Assembly (NCBI RefSeq): GCF_004698125.1
Contig: NZ_ML214297.1
Coordinates: 1,710,891 to 1,774,890, forward strand
Origin: Halosimplex halophilum
GTDB lineage: Archaea; Halobacteriota; Halobacteria; Halobacteriales; Haloarculaceae
DNA: 64,000 nucleotides
Direction of reading: 5' to 3'
Numbering within the stretch: the stretch's first letter is position 1; every line of letters starts with the position of its first letter. Shown in pieces: positions 50,676 through 59,940 of this stretch. The position numbers and the translations under genes are program-made. The notes under the pieces are model-generated. The model ran no database searches and was not told where the DNA came from. It saw only the letters and a list, made by a program, of their open reading frames with translations.

Positions 50676-51722
50676 TCAGGGTTTCACGAGCACCTTGATG
50701 GCCTCGCGCTCGTCCATCGCGCGGTAGCCCTCGGCGATGTCGTCCAGCGAGACGGTCTTGGTGAAGATAGGGGAGGGGTCGAGCGTGCCGCCGAGCACGT
50801 CCGCGAGCAGCTCGTCGGCGTAGGCGCGGACCGGCGCGACGCCGCCCGAGAGGGTCACGTTGTCGCCGAAGAAGGGGAACAGGTCGAGCCCGTCGCCCAT
50901 GCCGTGGGGGACGCCAACGTACCCGACTGTGCCGCCCGGGCGAGCGGCGCCGACGGCCGTCCCCATCGCGCCGGCCGCGCCGACGCATTCCAGGACGTGC
51001 TCGGCGCCGCCGTGGGTCAACTCCCGGACGCGCTCGGCCTCGTCGTCGACGCCGCCCTCGCCGCCGAGGACGGTGTCGGTCGCGCCGAACTCCTCGGCGA
51101 GGTCGAGGCGGTCGGCGTGGTGGCCGACGGCGACGATCCGCGAGGCGCCCAGCCGGCGAGCAGCGAGGACGCCGCAGAGGCCGACGGCGCCGTCACCGAC
51201 GACGACGCAGGTGTCACCGGCTTCGACGCCGGCGCTGACCGCGGCGTGGTGGCCAGTGCCCATCACGTCGGTCAGCGGCAGGGCGGCCTGCAACGCGTCC
51301 TCGTCGTCGGCGTAGCGGTCGGGGATCCGGACCAGGGTCCCGTCGGCGTGGGGCGCGCGGACGTACTCGCCTTGAGCGCCGCCGTTGTCGCCGCCCCAGC
51401 CGTCGCCGTTCACGCAGGAGGTGTGCAGTCCCCGCCGGCAGAACTCGCACTCGCCGCAGCTGACGACGAACGGCGCGAACACGCGGTCCCCGGGCTGGAC
51501 GCTCCGCACGTCGTCGCCGACCTCCTCGACGATCCCCATCGGCTCGTGACCGATCCGCGAGGGCGTGTCCCGGTCGCTCCGTCCCCGGTAGGGCCACAGG
51601 TCCGACCCGCAGATGGCCGTGTGGGTCACGCGGACCAGCGCGTCGCCGGGGCTCTCGATCTCCGGTCGGTCCACGTCCTCGACGCGCACGTCCCGCTCGC
51701 CGTGATAGATCGCTGCTCGCAT
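50676..51722 (-). CDS. zinc-dependent alcohol dehydrogenase (MDR family)
   Basis: A 348-residue protein. The catalytic zinc residues are in AICGSD (Cys) and IGHEPMG (His-Glu). The structural zinc Cys cluster is SCGECEFCRRGLHTSC. The nucleotide-binding motif is VVGDGAVGLCGVLAARRLGAS. The layout GxGHHAAVSAGVEAGD is typical of MDR dehydrogenases acting on glutathione-independent formaldehyde or polyols. The substrate is not determined. ATG at 51722 (MRAAIYHGER) is taken over the upstream frame start at 51749. Confidence 0.9.
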   Translation of the reverse strand: MRAAIYHGERDVRVEDVDRPEIESPGDALVRVTHTAICGSDLWPYRGRSDRDTPSRIGHEPMGIVEEVGDDVRSVQPGDRVFAPFVVSCGECEFCRRGLHTSCVNGDGWGGDNGGAQGEYVRAPHADGTLVRIPDRYADDEDALQAALPLTDVMGTGHHAAVSAGVEAGDTCVVVGDGAVGLCGVLAARRLGASRIVAVGHHADRLDLAEEFGATDTVLGGEGGVDDEAERVRELTHGGAEHVLECVGAAGAMGTAVGAARPGGTVGYVGVPHGMGDGLDLFPFFGDNVTLSGGVAPVRAYADELLADVLGGTLDPSPIFTKTVSLDDIAEGYRAMDEREAIKVLVKP

Positions 51723-51936
51723 GCGCGAACCCACGGCTACGACCACCAAAAATCGGCCGACCCCGGCGAACGCGAGGGGTTCGTGTGGCGAACAGGCGAC
51801 GCGCCGATGGCTCCGCGCGGCGGTCGCGTCGCGCGACCGCAGGCCGCCGCGCGGCGAGTCTCAGCGCATGGACGGCCCTGGTCGCGTTCCGGTACTTGAA
51901 GCCTCGGACCCGAACGCGAGGCGCGCGACCGCGGGG

Positions 51937-51955
51937 GCGGCCGCTCCGCGGCCGC
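51937..51955 (-). terminator. GC-rich stem-loop after moaC
   Basis: GCGGCCG (51937-51943) pairs with 51949-51955 around a 5-nt loop, beginning 6 bp downstream of the moaC stop at 51961. There is no strong U-tract, so a termination role is uncertain. The rest of the 238-bp gap to the alcohol dehydrogenase promoter (51723-51936) contains other GC-rich inverted repeats but no gene. Confidence 0.35.
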
Positions 51956-51960
51956 GGCGG

Positions 51961-52470
51961 TCACTCCAGCGGCCGCTTGGTCTTCTCGACGACTTCGACG
52001 GACTCGATCCCGGTCTCGGGGTACTCGCCGTCGGCGCCCTTCTCGGCGGCCTTCACCATGTCCCAGACGACGTTGAGCCCGGTCGTGACCCCTTCCAGCG
52101 CCTCCATCTCGCAGCCGGTCTTGCCGGTCGTCTCGACGGCGACGGTAAGCTCAATGGCGTCGTCGCCGAGCGCGAAGTCGGTGTCGACGTTCGTGACCGG
52201 GATCTGGTGGCACATCGGGATCGTCTCCCAGGTGTGTTTGACCGCCTGGATCGCGCCGATCCGGGCGGTCGCGAGCACGTCGCCCTTGTCGACCGCGTTC
52301 CCGCGGACGGCGTCGACCGTCTCGGGGCGCAAGCGGATGACCCCGCGGGCGACGGCCCGCCGCGCGGTGTCGGGCTTGTCGCCCACGTCGACCATCTGCG
52401 CCTCGCCCGACTCGTCGGTGTGGGTGAGCTCCGTATCCGTCTCCCCGTTCCCGTTGTTCTCGCCGCTCAC
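51961..52470 (-). CDS. moaC: cyclic pyranopterin monophosphate synthase MoaC
   Basis: A 169-residue molybdopterin-biosynthesis enzyme that makes cPMP from the MoaA product. The catalytic core is ARIGAIQAVKHTWETIPMCHQIPVTNVDTDF plus KTGCEMEALEGVTTGLNVVWDMVKAAEK, with the conserved Lys and Asp. The N-terminal 25 residues are an acidic, Gly/Asn-rich extension. Its start overlaps the end of the nnr gene by 4 bp, so the two are expressed together. Confidence 0.95.
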   Translation of the reverse strand: MSGENNGNGETDTELTHTDESGEAQMVDVGDKPDTARRAVARGVIRLRPETVDAVRGNAVDKGDVLATARIGAIQAVKHTWETIPMCHQIPVTNVDTDFALGDDAIELTVAVETTGKTGCEMEALEGVTTGLNVVWDMVKAAEKGADGEYPETGIESVEVVEKTKRPLE

Positions 52471-53915
52471 GCCTCGCCACCCCGGTCGGTCCAGAGGACG
52501 GCGGGGATCTCGTCGTGCAGGTCGGTCGCGGTGAGGCCGTTGTTGCGGCGCTCGTAGACGCGGTCGCCCGCCCTGCCGTTGGCGTAGGCGGCCATCGCGG
52601 CGGCGTGGACCGGCTCCTGCGTCGCCGCGAGCGCGCCGGTGATCCCCGCGAGCACGTCGCCGGTGCCGCCGACGGTCATGCCGGCGTTGCCGGTGCGGTT
52701 GACGCGCGTGGTCTCGCCGTCGGAGATCACGTCGTACTTCCCCTTGACGAGGACCGTCTGGCCCAGGTCGGCGGCGAAGTGCTCGACGTAGTCGGTCCGT
52801 TCCTCCCAGTCGTCGGTGACGCGTCCGCCCATCTCCGCGAACTCGCCCTGGTGGGGCGTACAGATCAGGTCGGCGTCCGTGTCGACCTCCGGCACGCGGG
52901 AGAGCGCGTCGGCGTCGACGACGGCCGTCCCGGAGTACCCCGAGAGGATGCCCTCGACCGCTTCGAGCGTCTCCTCCTCGTCGCCGAGGCCCGGACCGAT
53001 GACCACGGTGTCGTGGTGGCGGGCCATCTGGAGGAGGAACCCGACCTGCTTGGGTTCGAGCTGTTTGCCCTGGTAGGGGCGGACGATCAGGTCCTCGCCG
53101 AACCCCTGGAGCTCGCGGCCGACCACCATCGGACAGGCCACGCGGACCAGGTCCGCTCCGGCCCGGAGCGCGGCCTTCGCCGACAGGGCCGGCGCGCCGG
53201 CGTAGGGCCCGCCGCCGACGACGAGCACCTCGCCGTTCTGTCCCTTGTGGCTGTCCGGGTCGCGGTCGTCGAGCCGCATCAGGTCGCCCCGCTCGACGAA
53301 CCGCTCGGCGGCCGCGGGGATGCCGATGTCCGCGACGGTCACGTCGGCGTCCAGCTCGGCGAGGCCGGGCTTGGTGTCGTGGAACGTGACCACGCGGTCG
53401 GCCTCGACCGCGGTGTCGGCGAGGTCGCCCGTCTCGGCGTTCAGACCGGAGGGCACGTCGACCGAGACGACGGTCGCGTCGCTGTCGTTGATCGCCGCCG
53501 CGGCGGTGCGCTCGGGTTCGCGCAGGTCGCCCGCGATACCGGTCCCGAGCATCGCGTCGACGACCACGTCCGGATCGTCAAGTTCGAAACCCGTGGAGTC
53601 GCGGACCGTCTCGGTGTCGTACTCGCCGGCCGCGAGGGCCCTCCAGTTCTCGCGGGCGATGTCGGTCGTGATCGTCTCCGGGCGACCGAGCAGGCTCGTC
53701 GTCACGTCGTAGTCGTCGAGAAAGCGGACCGCGACGAAGGCGTCGCCGCCGTTGTTCCCCCGGCCGGCGACGACGCGGACGCTCGCGCCCGGGTCGGCGG
53801 CCTCGCGGACCGCGCGGGCGACGGCGTGCCCGCTGGACTCCATCAACTGCTTGCGCGGGACCCCCATGGCCGCGGCGTTCTCGTCGACCACGGCCATCTC
53901 CGTGCCCGTAATCAT
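52467..53915 (-). CDS. nnr: bifunctional NAD(P)HX epimerase / ADP-dependent NAD(P)HX dehydratase
   Basis: A 482-residue repair enzyme for hydrated NADH/NADPH. Residues 1-215 are the YjeF_N epimerase domain, with VVAGRGNNGGDAFVAVRFL and VVDAMLGTGIAG. Residues 225-482 are the ribokinase-like dehydratase with DKGQNGEVLVVGGGPYAGAPALSAKAALRAGADLV, an Asp-containing VDADAL and the terminal GGTGDVLAGITGAL, which holds the catalytic Asp. The Gly-rich GRGNNGGD loop is intact. It overlaps moaC by 4 bp. Confidence 0.94.
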   Translation of the reverse strand: MITGTEMAVVDENAAAMGVPRKQLMESSGHAVARAVREAADPGASVRVVAGRGNNGGDAFVAVRFLDDYDVTTSLLGRPETITTDIARENWRALAAGEYDTETVRDSTGFELDDPDVVVDAMLGTGIAGDLREPERTAAAAINDSDATVVSVDVPSGLNAETGDLADTAVEADRVVTFHDTKPGLAELDADVTVADIGIPAAAERFVERGDLMRLDDRDPDSHKGQNGEVLVVGGGPYAGAPALSAKAALRAGADLVRVACPMVVGRELQGFGEDLIVRPYQGKQLEPKQVGFLLQMARHHDTVVIGPGLGDEEETLEAVEGILSGYSGTAVVDADALSRVPEVDTDADLICTPHQGEFAEMGGRVTDDWEERTDYVEHFAADLGQTVLVKGKYDVISDGETTRVNRTGNAGMTVGGTGDVLAGITGALAATQEPVHAAAMAAYANGRAGDRVYERRNNGLTATDLHDEIPAVLWTDRGGEA

Positions 53916-54003
53916 GGACGGGCGTTCGCCCGCCCCCCGGAAAAGGGTGGGGGCAACCGGCCGTCGGTTCCGGCTGTTTCACCGGACGGCGGCCGGACGC
54001 CGG

Positions 54004-54282
54004 TCACCGCCGGATCTCGAACCCGTCGAGTCCCTCGGGCTCGCCGTACTCCGCCTCCACGTCCTCGACGCGCGCCCGGTCGCTCCCCTCGTGGCACCAC
54101 TCGACCATCGCCTCGACCGCCGGCTCGGGGCCCTCGAAGACCGCCTCGACCCGGCCGTCGTCGAGGTTCCTCACCCAGCCGTCGACGCCCCGCTCGCGGG
54201 CCTCGTCGCGAGTCGTCGCGCGGTAGAAGACGCCCTGCACTCGTCCGGAGACGTACACGTGTGCTCGCGTTCGGTCGGTCAT
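54004..54282 (-). CDS. acyP: acylphosphatase
   Basis: A 92-residue enzyme hydrolysing acyl-phosphate bonds. The active-site Arg is in VSGRVQGVFYRATTRDEA (Arg before AT) and the catalytic Asn in GVDGWVRNLDDGRVEAVFEG. The sequence ends DGFEIRR. ATG at 54282 is selected because it starts the conserved domain (MTDRTRAHVYVSGRVQG). It is the typical compact archaeal form. It stands alone on the minus strand, divergent from citrate synthase. Confidence 0.95.
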   Translation of the reverse strand: MTDRTRAHVYVSGRVQGVFYRATTRDEARERGVDGWVRNLDDGRVEAVFEGPEPAVEAMVEWCHEGSDRARVEDVEAEYGEPEGLDGFEIRR

Positions 54283-54525
54283 ACGCGCCGGTAGCGCGCC
54301 CGCGGTGAAAAAACCGTCCTGGCTCGCCTCGCTCGCGCTCGGCGGGAAGTGCCCCGACCGGCCCGGTCGCTTGCACGGCCGGGTTGTACACCTGTCGATA
54401 CAGCCGTCGACAGTTGGACGATAGCGGATCGATTCGCCGGGTCGATGCCGAAAGTTCGAGCGAAATCGCGGAAAACTCCGGCGTGTTCCAACAGTACTTT
54501 GGTGGTCTCCCACCGATGCGTGGGC

Positions 54526-55659
54526 ATGCGTGACGAGGAACTGAACCGCGGGCTGGAGGGTATCAGGGTCGCGGAGACGCGGCTGAGCGACATCGACGGC
54601 GAGGCGGGCGTGCTCACGATCGGCGGGTTCCCCGTCGACGAGCTCGCGCGCAACGCCACCTACGAGGAGAGCGTCTTCCTGCTGTTCGAGGACCGGCTCC
54701 CGACGGCCGACGAACTCGACGCCTTCCGGGCGGACCTGGCGGCCCGTCGCGGGATCGGCGACGAAGTGAAGGCGGTCCTGCGGCGGGCCGCCGAGGAGGA
54801 GAGACCGGCGATGGACGCCCTCCGGATGGGCGCCGCGGCGGCGAACCTCGGGACCGGCGCGGAGGACCCCGAGGCCGACGCCCGGCGGGTCGTCGCCGTC
54901 TTCCCGACCATCGTCGCGGCCTACTGGCGCTACCGTGACGGCGAGGAGCCGGTCGAACCCCGCGAGGACCTGCGCCACGCGGCGAACTACCTCTACATGC
55001 TAACCGGCGAGGAGCCCGACGCGGCCGCGGTCCGCGGACTGGAGACGTACCTCAACACGGTCGTCGACCACGGGCTGAACGCCTCGACGTTCACCGCCCG
55101 TACGGTCGTCTCGACGGAGTCCGACGTGGTCTCGGCGGCGACCGCGGCCGTCGGCACCCTCAAGGGACCGCTCCACGGCGGGGCACCGGGACCCGTCCTC
55201 GACATGCTCAAGGACATCCACGAGTCGGGCGACCCCGAGAGGTACGTCCGCGAGAAGCTGGAGGCCGGCGAGCGGCTGATGGGCTTCGGCCACCGGGTCT
55301 ACCGCGTCAGGGACCCGCGGGCGGCCGTCCTCGAAGCGGCGGCGTCGGAGTTCTACGAGGAGGCCGGCGACTCCGACTTCTTCGAGACGATCAAGGAGTT
55401 CGAGGACATCGCGGTCGAGGCCCTCGCCGAGCACAAGCCGGGCCGGGACCTGGAGACGAACGTCGAGTTCTACACCGCCGCCCTGCTCGACGGCGTCGGC
55501 GTCCCCAAGGAGCTGTTCACGACCTGCTTCGCCGTCTCCCGCGTCGGCGGCTGGACCGCCCACGCGCTCGAACAGCTGGACGACAACCGCCTCATCCGCC
55601 CGCTCTCCGCCTACGTCGGCGACCACGACCGCTCGTGGACGCCCGTCGACGAGCGGTAG
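54526..55659 (+). CDS. gltA: citrate synthase
   Basis: A 377-residue TCA-cycle enzyme joining oxaloacetate and acetyl-CoA. Catalytic His residues are in GPLHGGAPGPVLDML and LMGFGHRVYRVRDPRA. DHGLNASTFTARTVVSTESD is the preceding active-site segment. At the usual third catalytic position (NVDFYS in most citrate synthases) this protein has NVEFYTA, with Glu instead of Asp. Length fits archaeal and Gram-positive type enzymes. ATG at 54526 (MRDEELNRGLEG) is preferred. A 2-methylcitrate synthase function cannot be excluded. Confidence 0.9.
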   Translation: MRDEELNRGLEGIRVAETRLSDIDGEAGVLTIGGFPVDELARNATYEESVFLLFEDRLPTADELDAFRADLAARRGIGDEVKAVLRRAAEEERPAMDALRMGAAAANLGTGAEDPEADARRVVAVFPTIVAAYWRYRDGEEPVEPREDLRHAANYLYMLTGEEPDAAAVRGLETYLNTVVDHGLNASTFTARTVVSTESDVVSAATAAVGTLKGPLHGGAPGPVLDMLKDIHESGDPERYVREKLEAGERLMGFGHRVYRVRDPRAAVLEAAASEFYEEAGDSDFFETIKEFEDIAVEALAEHKPGRDLETNVEFYTAALLDGVGVPKELFTTCFAVSRVGGWTAHALEQLDDNRLIRPLSAYVGDHDRSWTPVDER

Positions 55660-55701
55660 CCGGCCCGCCCCGTTCCGCGCCCCGTCGTTCTCCCGTCCGC
55701 G

Positions 55702-56598
55702 CTACCGCAGGTAGTGGAACACGTAGGTCTGGGCGTAGCCGGCGTACTCGCCGCCGAAGGCCTCGCGGATGGCGCGGGAGGTGTCGGCGTAGTTGCCGCG
55801 GTCGCAGTCGGGGTAGTACTCCTCGATGGTCGTCCGGATCCAGGTGTCCAGCGGGACGGCCTCCAGGTAGTCGAGCGCGAACAGCAGGACACAGTCGGCT
55901 ACCTTGTCGCCGACGCCGACGAAGCGGGTGAGCGACTCGCGGGCGTCCTCGTAGTCCAGCCCGGCCGCCTCCTCCGGGTGGGCCTCGCCGTCGGCGACCA
56001 TCCGCGCCGTGTCGCGGACGTACGGCGCCCGGTAGCCCAGCCCCAGGTCGCGGAGTTCGGCCTCGCTGGCCTCGGCGAGTTGCTCGGCGGTCGGGAACGC
56101 GTGGTAGGTCCGGCCGTCGAACTCGACGGTCGAGCCGAACGCGCGTTCGAGTTCCCGCTGCATGCCGTGGATGCGGGCGACGCGCATCTGGGCCGAGCAG
56201 ATGAACGATATCAGCGACGGGACGGCGGGGTCGTCGACGAGGCGCATCCCCCAGTAGGCGTCGAAGGCCGACTCGACCACCTCGTCGTCGGGCGTCGCCG
56301 CCCGGATCGCCGGGAGGTCGTCGCCCAGTCGCAGCCGCTCGCGGAGTATCGGGACGGCGTCGACCGACGACTCCCACTCCAGGCGGTCGTCGACCTGGCG
56401 GACGCGGACGACGGCCGGGTCGCCGTCGACGCGGACGACGGTCTCGTACCAGGCGTCGCCGCCGAAGGCACCCGTCTCGTCGTACATCCGGCCGTCGGCG
56501 CGGTCCCAGAGGTACGACTGGCCGCTCTCGACGGTCGACTGCAGGTCGAACGGACCGGGAAACTCATCGAGGGCGAGGACGCCGCGTTCGACGGTCAT
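55702..56598 (-). CDS. ogg: 8-oxoguanine DNA glycosylase / HhH-GPD DNA glycosylase (OGG1-like)
   Basis: A 298-residue base-excision repair enzyme. The helix-hairpin-helix GVGDKVADCVLLFALDYLEAVPLDTWIRTT has the catalytic Lys and Asp of bifunctional glycosylases. The N-terminal domain (FDLQSTVESGQSYLW) resembles OGG1 substrate-recognition strands. YRAPYVRDTARMV completes the fold. 8-oxoguanine is the most likely substrate. It is transcribed alone. Confidence 0.88.
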   Translation of the reverse strand: MTVERGVLALDEFPGPFDLQSTVESGQSYLWDRADGRMYDETGAFGGDAWYETVVRVDGDPAVVRVRQVDDRLEWESSVDAVPILRERLRLGDDLPAIRAATPDDEVVESAFDAYWGMRLVDDPAVPSLISFICSAQMRVARIHGMQRELERAFGSTVEFDGRTYHAFPTAEQLAEASEAELRDLGLGYRAPYVRDTARMVADGEAHPEEAAGLDYEDARESLTRFVGVGDKVADCVLLFALDYLEAVPLDTWIRTTIEEYYPDCDRGNYADTSRAIREAFGGEYAGYAQTYVFHYLR

Positions 56599-56837
56599 AC
56601 CCGGGCCAGGCGTCGGGGTGCCTTCGACCTTTCGAGAGCGACCCGGCGGGGAATCCGACTGGGCCCGTTCGACGCCGCCGGATCGACCGGGCCCGTTCGG
56701 CCGGACGGCTTCGACGGCACCGGATCGACGCGGGCGGTCCGCCGCCGGTTCGGACGGGCGAGGGCCGCCCCCGCGGAGGGGTGTGTGCCGTGCTATCGAG
56801 GCGAACCTTCATGTCGCTGCGCGGCGAAGGCGGGCAC

Positions 56838-57353
56838 ATGAACTGCAGAGTTGTCGTCGAAGCGGCCGTCCCCGTCTACGACGTGGAGACGGCCGACGAG
56901 GCGGTCCGGATCGCCATCTCGAAGACGGGGGAGATGCTCAACCCGGACCTCAACTACGTCGAGATCAACATGGGCGAGCGGTCCTGTCCCCACTGCGGCG
57001 AGGAACTCGAACCGGCCTTCATCGCCGCCGACGAGAGCCTCGTCGCGCTCGAGCTGGAGATCACCGTCTTCAACGTCGAGCGCGAGGAGCACGCCGCCCG
57101 GATCGCCCGCAAGGAGATCGGCCAGCGCCTCGAGAACATCCCGCTCGAGGTCCTCGAGATCGAGCAGGTCGACGAGGACGGCGACGAGGACGAGGAGGAA
57201 TCGGGAGACGACGAGAGCGAGCCCGCGGCCGACGAGGGGGAGGAGCCGGTCCGGGAGGACCGGTCGGGCGACGAACGGGGCGACGGGGGGTCGGGCGACG
57301 AACGCGGCGACGACGTGTTACCCGAGTTCGAGGAACTCATCGACGAGTCGTAG
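56838..57353 (+). CDS. UPF0212 (DUF555) family protein
   Basis: A 171-residue protein. Residues 1-110 match the archaeal UPF0212 family: RVVVEAAVPVYDVETADEAVRIAISKTGEMLNPDLNYVEI, followed by SCPHCGEELEPAF, a Cys pair that may bind metal, and NVEREEHAARIARKEIGQRL. Residues 115-171 are an extremely acidic, Gly/Asp/Glu-rich tail, long for the family but normal for halophiles. ATG at 56838 begins the conserved domain. Function is unknown. No operon partner. Confidence 0.88.
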   Translation: MNCRVVVEAAVPVYDVETADEAVRIAISKTGEMLNPDLNYVEINMGERSCPHCGEELEPAFIAADESLVALELEITVFNVEREEHAARIARKEIGQRLENIPLEVLEIEQVDEDGDEDEEESGDDESEPAADEGEEPVREDRSGDERGDGGSGDERGDDVLPEFEELIDES

Positions 57354-57488
57354 CGGCGCTCCACGCCGGCCGGTAACGGGATTCTCGCGGTCGTATTCGG
57401 AGGTGCCGAGCGGTGTGACCCACAGACGGGCGGGACAGCGACGCCACTGGGCGGTCGGGTGTCGGGAGGACGGGACGAGTCGATTCGT

Positions 57489-57725
57489 TCAGTCCGCGGA
57501 GGCCGGGACGCGCTCGCGCGTCTCGGTCTCCATCTCCGAAGTGATGCCCTTCGCCAGGGCGAAAACGGCGTTCTTGTGGTCGGTCTTCGACTTGTGGATC
57601 GAGGTCGGCCGTACGCCGAGAGAAGTGTACTCGTCGTGTTCCACCTCTTCCCCTGTCTCCATTTCGTAGTGGTTCTCCACCTGAGCAAGCAGGCCGTGAA
57701 GGTGAATGAGCTCCTGCTTTTTCAT
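57489..57725 (-). CDS. UPF0058 family protein
   Basis: A 78-residue protein, MKKQELIHLHGLLAQVENHYEM followed by YTSLGVRPTSIHKSKTDHKNAVFALAKGI. This is the typical UPF0058 sequence, with His residues in the first helix and HKSKTDHKNAV. It occurs almost only in archaea. The small size and conserved His/Lys cluster suggest nucleic-acid or metal binding, which is inference. The upstream region to 57790 is AT-rich by local standards (TTAATA, TTAAAA). Confidence 0.9.
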   Translation of the reverse strand: MKKQELIHLHGLLAQVENHYEMETGEEVEHDEYTSLGVRPTSIHKSKTDHKNAVFALAKGITSEMETETRERVPASAD

Positions 57726-57981
57726 AGTCGTCCCGTCCTAACCACTGGAGGTTAATAGTAGTATCCTGAGTCGCGTTAACACACACCTGCTTAAAAACCG
57801 TGTACAAAAGCCTCTCGATATCGGTTTCGGCGGGCGGTGGCGATCGGGGTGGGGTCGTCGACAGGGGCGCAGTAGTCGGGCGGTTGCGACGCGAGCGACG
57901 GTCGGTGGGTGCGGACCGGAACGCCGGGTGCGCGGCCGCGGGGTTGAAAGACTTTTAGGCGGGGACGGGCTTCTCACGGGT

Positions 57982-58386
57982 ATGGACTACGACGACATGC
58001 TCGACCGGGCGATGGAGGAGACGCCGGAGATCGAGGGGAGCTCCGACCGGTTCGCGGTGCCGGACCCGGACATCCGCCAGGAGGGCAACGTGACGGTCTA
58101 CGAGAACTTCCAGGACACCTGCGACCGCCTGGGCCGCGAGGACGACCACGTCATGCAGTTCCTCCAGAACGAGCTGGGGACCAGCGGCCACATCGACGAG
58201 AGCGGCCGCGCGCGGCTGACCGGCGAGTTCAGCGAACGCCGCGTCAGCAACGCCGTCGACGAGTACGCCGACGAGTTCGTCCTCTGCCCGGAGTGTGGCC
58301 TGCCGGACACCCACTTCGAGCGCGAGGGCGGCGTGTTGCTCCTCCGCTGTGAGGCCTGCGGCGCGCGGTCCGCGACGAGCGGCTAG
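57982..58386 (+). CDS. eif2b: translation initiation factor aIF2 subunit beta
   Basis: A 134-residue aIF2-beta that, with alpha and gamma subunits, delivers initiator tRNA. It has an alpha/beta core (DDHVMQFLQNELGTSGHIDESGRARLTGEFSERRVSNAVDEYADEFVLC) and a C-terminal zinc ribbon, CPECGLPDTHFEREGGVLLLRCEACGA. ACTTTTAGG near 57951-57959 is the TATA box. The N-terminal helix (MDYDDMLDRAMEETPE) contacts the gamma subunit. It overlaps the next, convergent gene by 4 bp. Confidence 0.94.
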   Translation: MDYDDMLDRAMEETPEIEGSSDRFAVPDPDIRQEGNVTVYENFQDTCDRLGREDDHVMQFLQNELGTSGHIDESGRARLTGEFSERRVSNAVDEYADEFVLCPECGLPDTHFEREGGVLLLRCEACGARSATSG

Positions 58387-58562
58387 CTCAGTCGCTTCAG
58401 CGTCTGCAGGTCCCGGTCGGTCCGCGTGAACTCCGCGAGCCGGCGGCTCGCGTGGCAGTTGGGGCAGTGAAAGAGGTCGGTGTGTTCCGGCAGGTCCGTC
58501 GGCGTCGACTCCCAGTCTTTGGTACACTCGGGGCAGAGCAGTCGGACGTACGCTTCCTCCAT
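58383..58562 (-). CDS. 59-aa zinc-ribbon protein
   Basis: The protein starts MEEAYVRLLCPECTKDWESTP and continues PEHTDLFHCPNCHASRRLAEF. Two CPxC pairs (CPEC, CPNC) plus His residues form a single zinc ribbon. It resembles the haloarchaeal DUF7836-like zinc proteins, from memory. ATG at 58562 is the natural start; the upstream extension is hydrophobic and unrelated. It converges on aIF2-beta with a 4-bp overlap of the ends. Function unknown. Confidence 0.75.
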   Translation of the reverse strand: MEEAYVRLLCPECTKDWESTPTDLPEHTDLFHCPNCHASRRLAEFTRTDRDLQTLKRLS

Positions 58563-58679
58563 GCGTGATATCCACACGCACGACGAATACAAAAAGGCTT
58601 GTGCGGCGAGCGACGGGACCGGCGGCCGGGCGCGGCCGGCACACACCGACGGGTCCGTGGTGGGCCGGCTACCGGACGA

Positions 58680-59654
58680 TCAGGCCGGGGCGTCGACGGA
58701 TTCGAGCAGTTCCTTGTAGCGGTTGCGGATGGTGACCTCGGAGATGTTGGCGACCTCGCTGACCTCCGACTGGGTGACCTTCTCGTTGGTCAGCAGGGCG
58801 GCGGCGTACACCGCGGCGGCGGCGAGGCCGACCGGGCTCTTCCCGCTGAGGATGCCCTGGTCGCGCGCGCTCTCGATGAGCTCGCGCGCCCGGCGCTCGG
58901 TGTCGTCGCCCAGCGCCAGGTCCGAGACGAACCGCGGGAGGTAGCTCTCGGGGTCGGCCGGCCTGATCTCCAGGTTCAGCTCGCGGACGACGTAGCGGTA
59001 GGTCCGCGTGAGCTCCATCTTGTCGACGCGGGAGACGGCGGTCATCTCGTCGAGGCTGCGCGGCGTGTTGGCCTGCCGGGCGGCGGCGTACAGCGCCGAC
59101 GTGGCCACGCCCTCGATGGAGCGGCCGGGCAGGAGGTTCTCCTCCAGCGCGCGGCGGTAGATGACCGAGGCCGTCTCCCGGACGGTCTTCGGGAGGCCGA
59201 GCGCGGAGGCCATGCGGTCGATCTCGCCGAGCGCCTGCTTGAGGTTGCGCTCCTTCGAGTCGCGGGTCCGGAACCGCTCGTTCCAGGTGCGCAGCCGCTG
59301 CATCTTCTGGCGCTGGTTCGACGACAGCGAGTTGCCGTAGGCGTCCTTGTTCTGCCAGCCGATGTTGGTCGAGAGGCCCTTGTCGTGCATCATGTTCGTC
59401 GTCGGCGCGCCGACGCGGGACTTCTCGTCCTTCTCCGAGGGGTTGAACGCCCGCCACTCGGGGCCGTGGTCGATCTCGTCCTCCTCGACGACCAGGCCGC
59501 ACTCCGAACACACGGTCTCGCCGTGCTCGGTGTCGGCGTCGAGCCGACCGCCGCACTCGGGGCACTCGTGCTCGGTGGTCGACTCCTCCTGCTCCGCCCG
59601 CAGCCGTTCGCTCGTCTGTTCCTCGGCGCCGGTTCGAATTGTCGTGTCGCTCAT
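58680..59654 (-). CDS. tfb: transcription initiation factor TFB
   Basis: A 324-residue basal factor recruiting RNA polymerase to TBP-bound promoters. The N-terminal zinc ribbon is CPECGGRLDADTEHGETVCSEC (about 31-52). The B-reader/finger is GPEWRAFNPSEKDEKSRVGAPTT. Two cyclin repeats follow (about residues 125-215 and 220-315), the second ending NEKVTQSEVSEVANISEVTIRNRYKEL. Haloarchaea encode several TFBs, so paralogues elsewhere are likely. ATG at 59654 begins the acidic leader. TATA-like CATTTAAG is near 59740 on the minus strand. Confidence 0.96.
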   Translation of the reverse strand: MSDTTIRTGAEEQTSERLRAEQEESTTEHECPECGGRLDADTEHGETVCSECGLVVEEDEIDHGPEWRAFNPSEKDEKSRVGAPTTNMMHDKGLSTNIGWQNKDAYGNSLSSNQRQKMQRLRTWNERFRTRDSKERNLKQALGEIDRMASALGLPKTVRETASVIYRRALEENLLPGRSIEGVATSALYAAARQANTPRSLDEMTAVSRVDKMELTRTYRYVVRELNLEIRPADPESYLPRFVSDLALGDDTERRARELIESARDQGILSGKSPVGLAAAAVYAAALLTNEKVTQSEVSEVANISEVTIRNRYKELLESVDAPA

Positions 59655-59940
59655 GATTGGTCTCCGGAGCGGCTCACCGGTGGCGAAAGCCATAAGAATC
59701 CGATGCCGCGCTTCCTAACACTACGTAAGTCCGAAAAGCTCTTAAATGTTTCGATGATCGCGGCGTGACAACTGGTCCCAAATGTCGGTGTAGCGGGGCC
59801 GTCACCTCCGGTTCCGGCGGTTTCGAAGTTCGGCGCGACGCGGGGGGCTGTCGCGGGTTCGAACCGTCTGTGACCGGTGACAGGAGGGGCTCGACAAGAG
59901 GGCGTCGTCGGTCGGGGACGGCCGTCGGCCGGCCCGTCGG

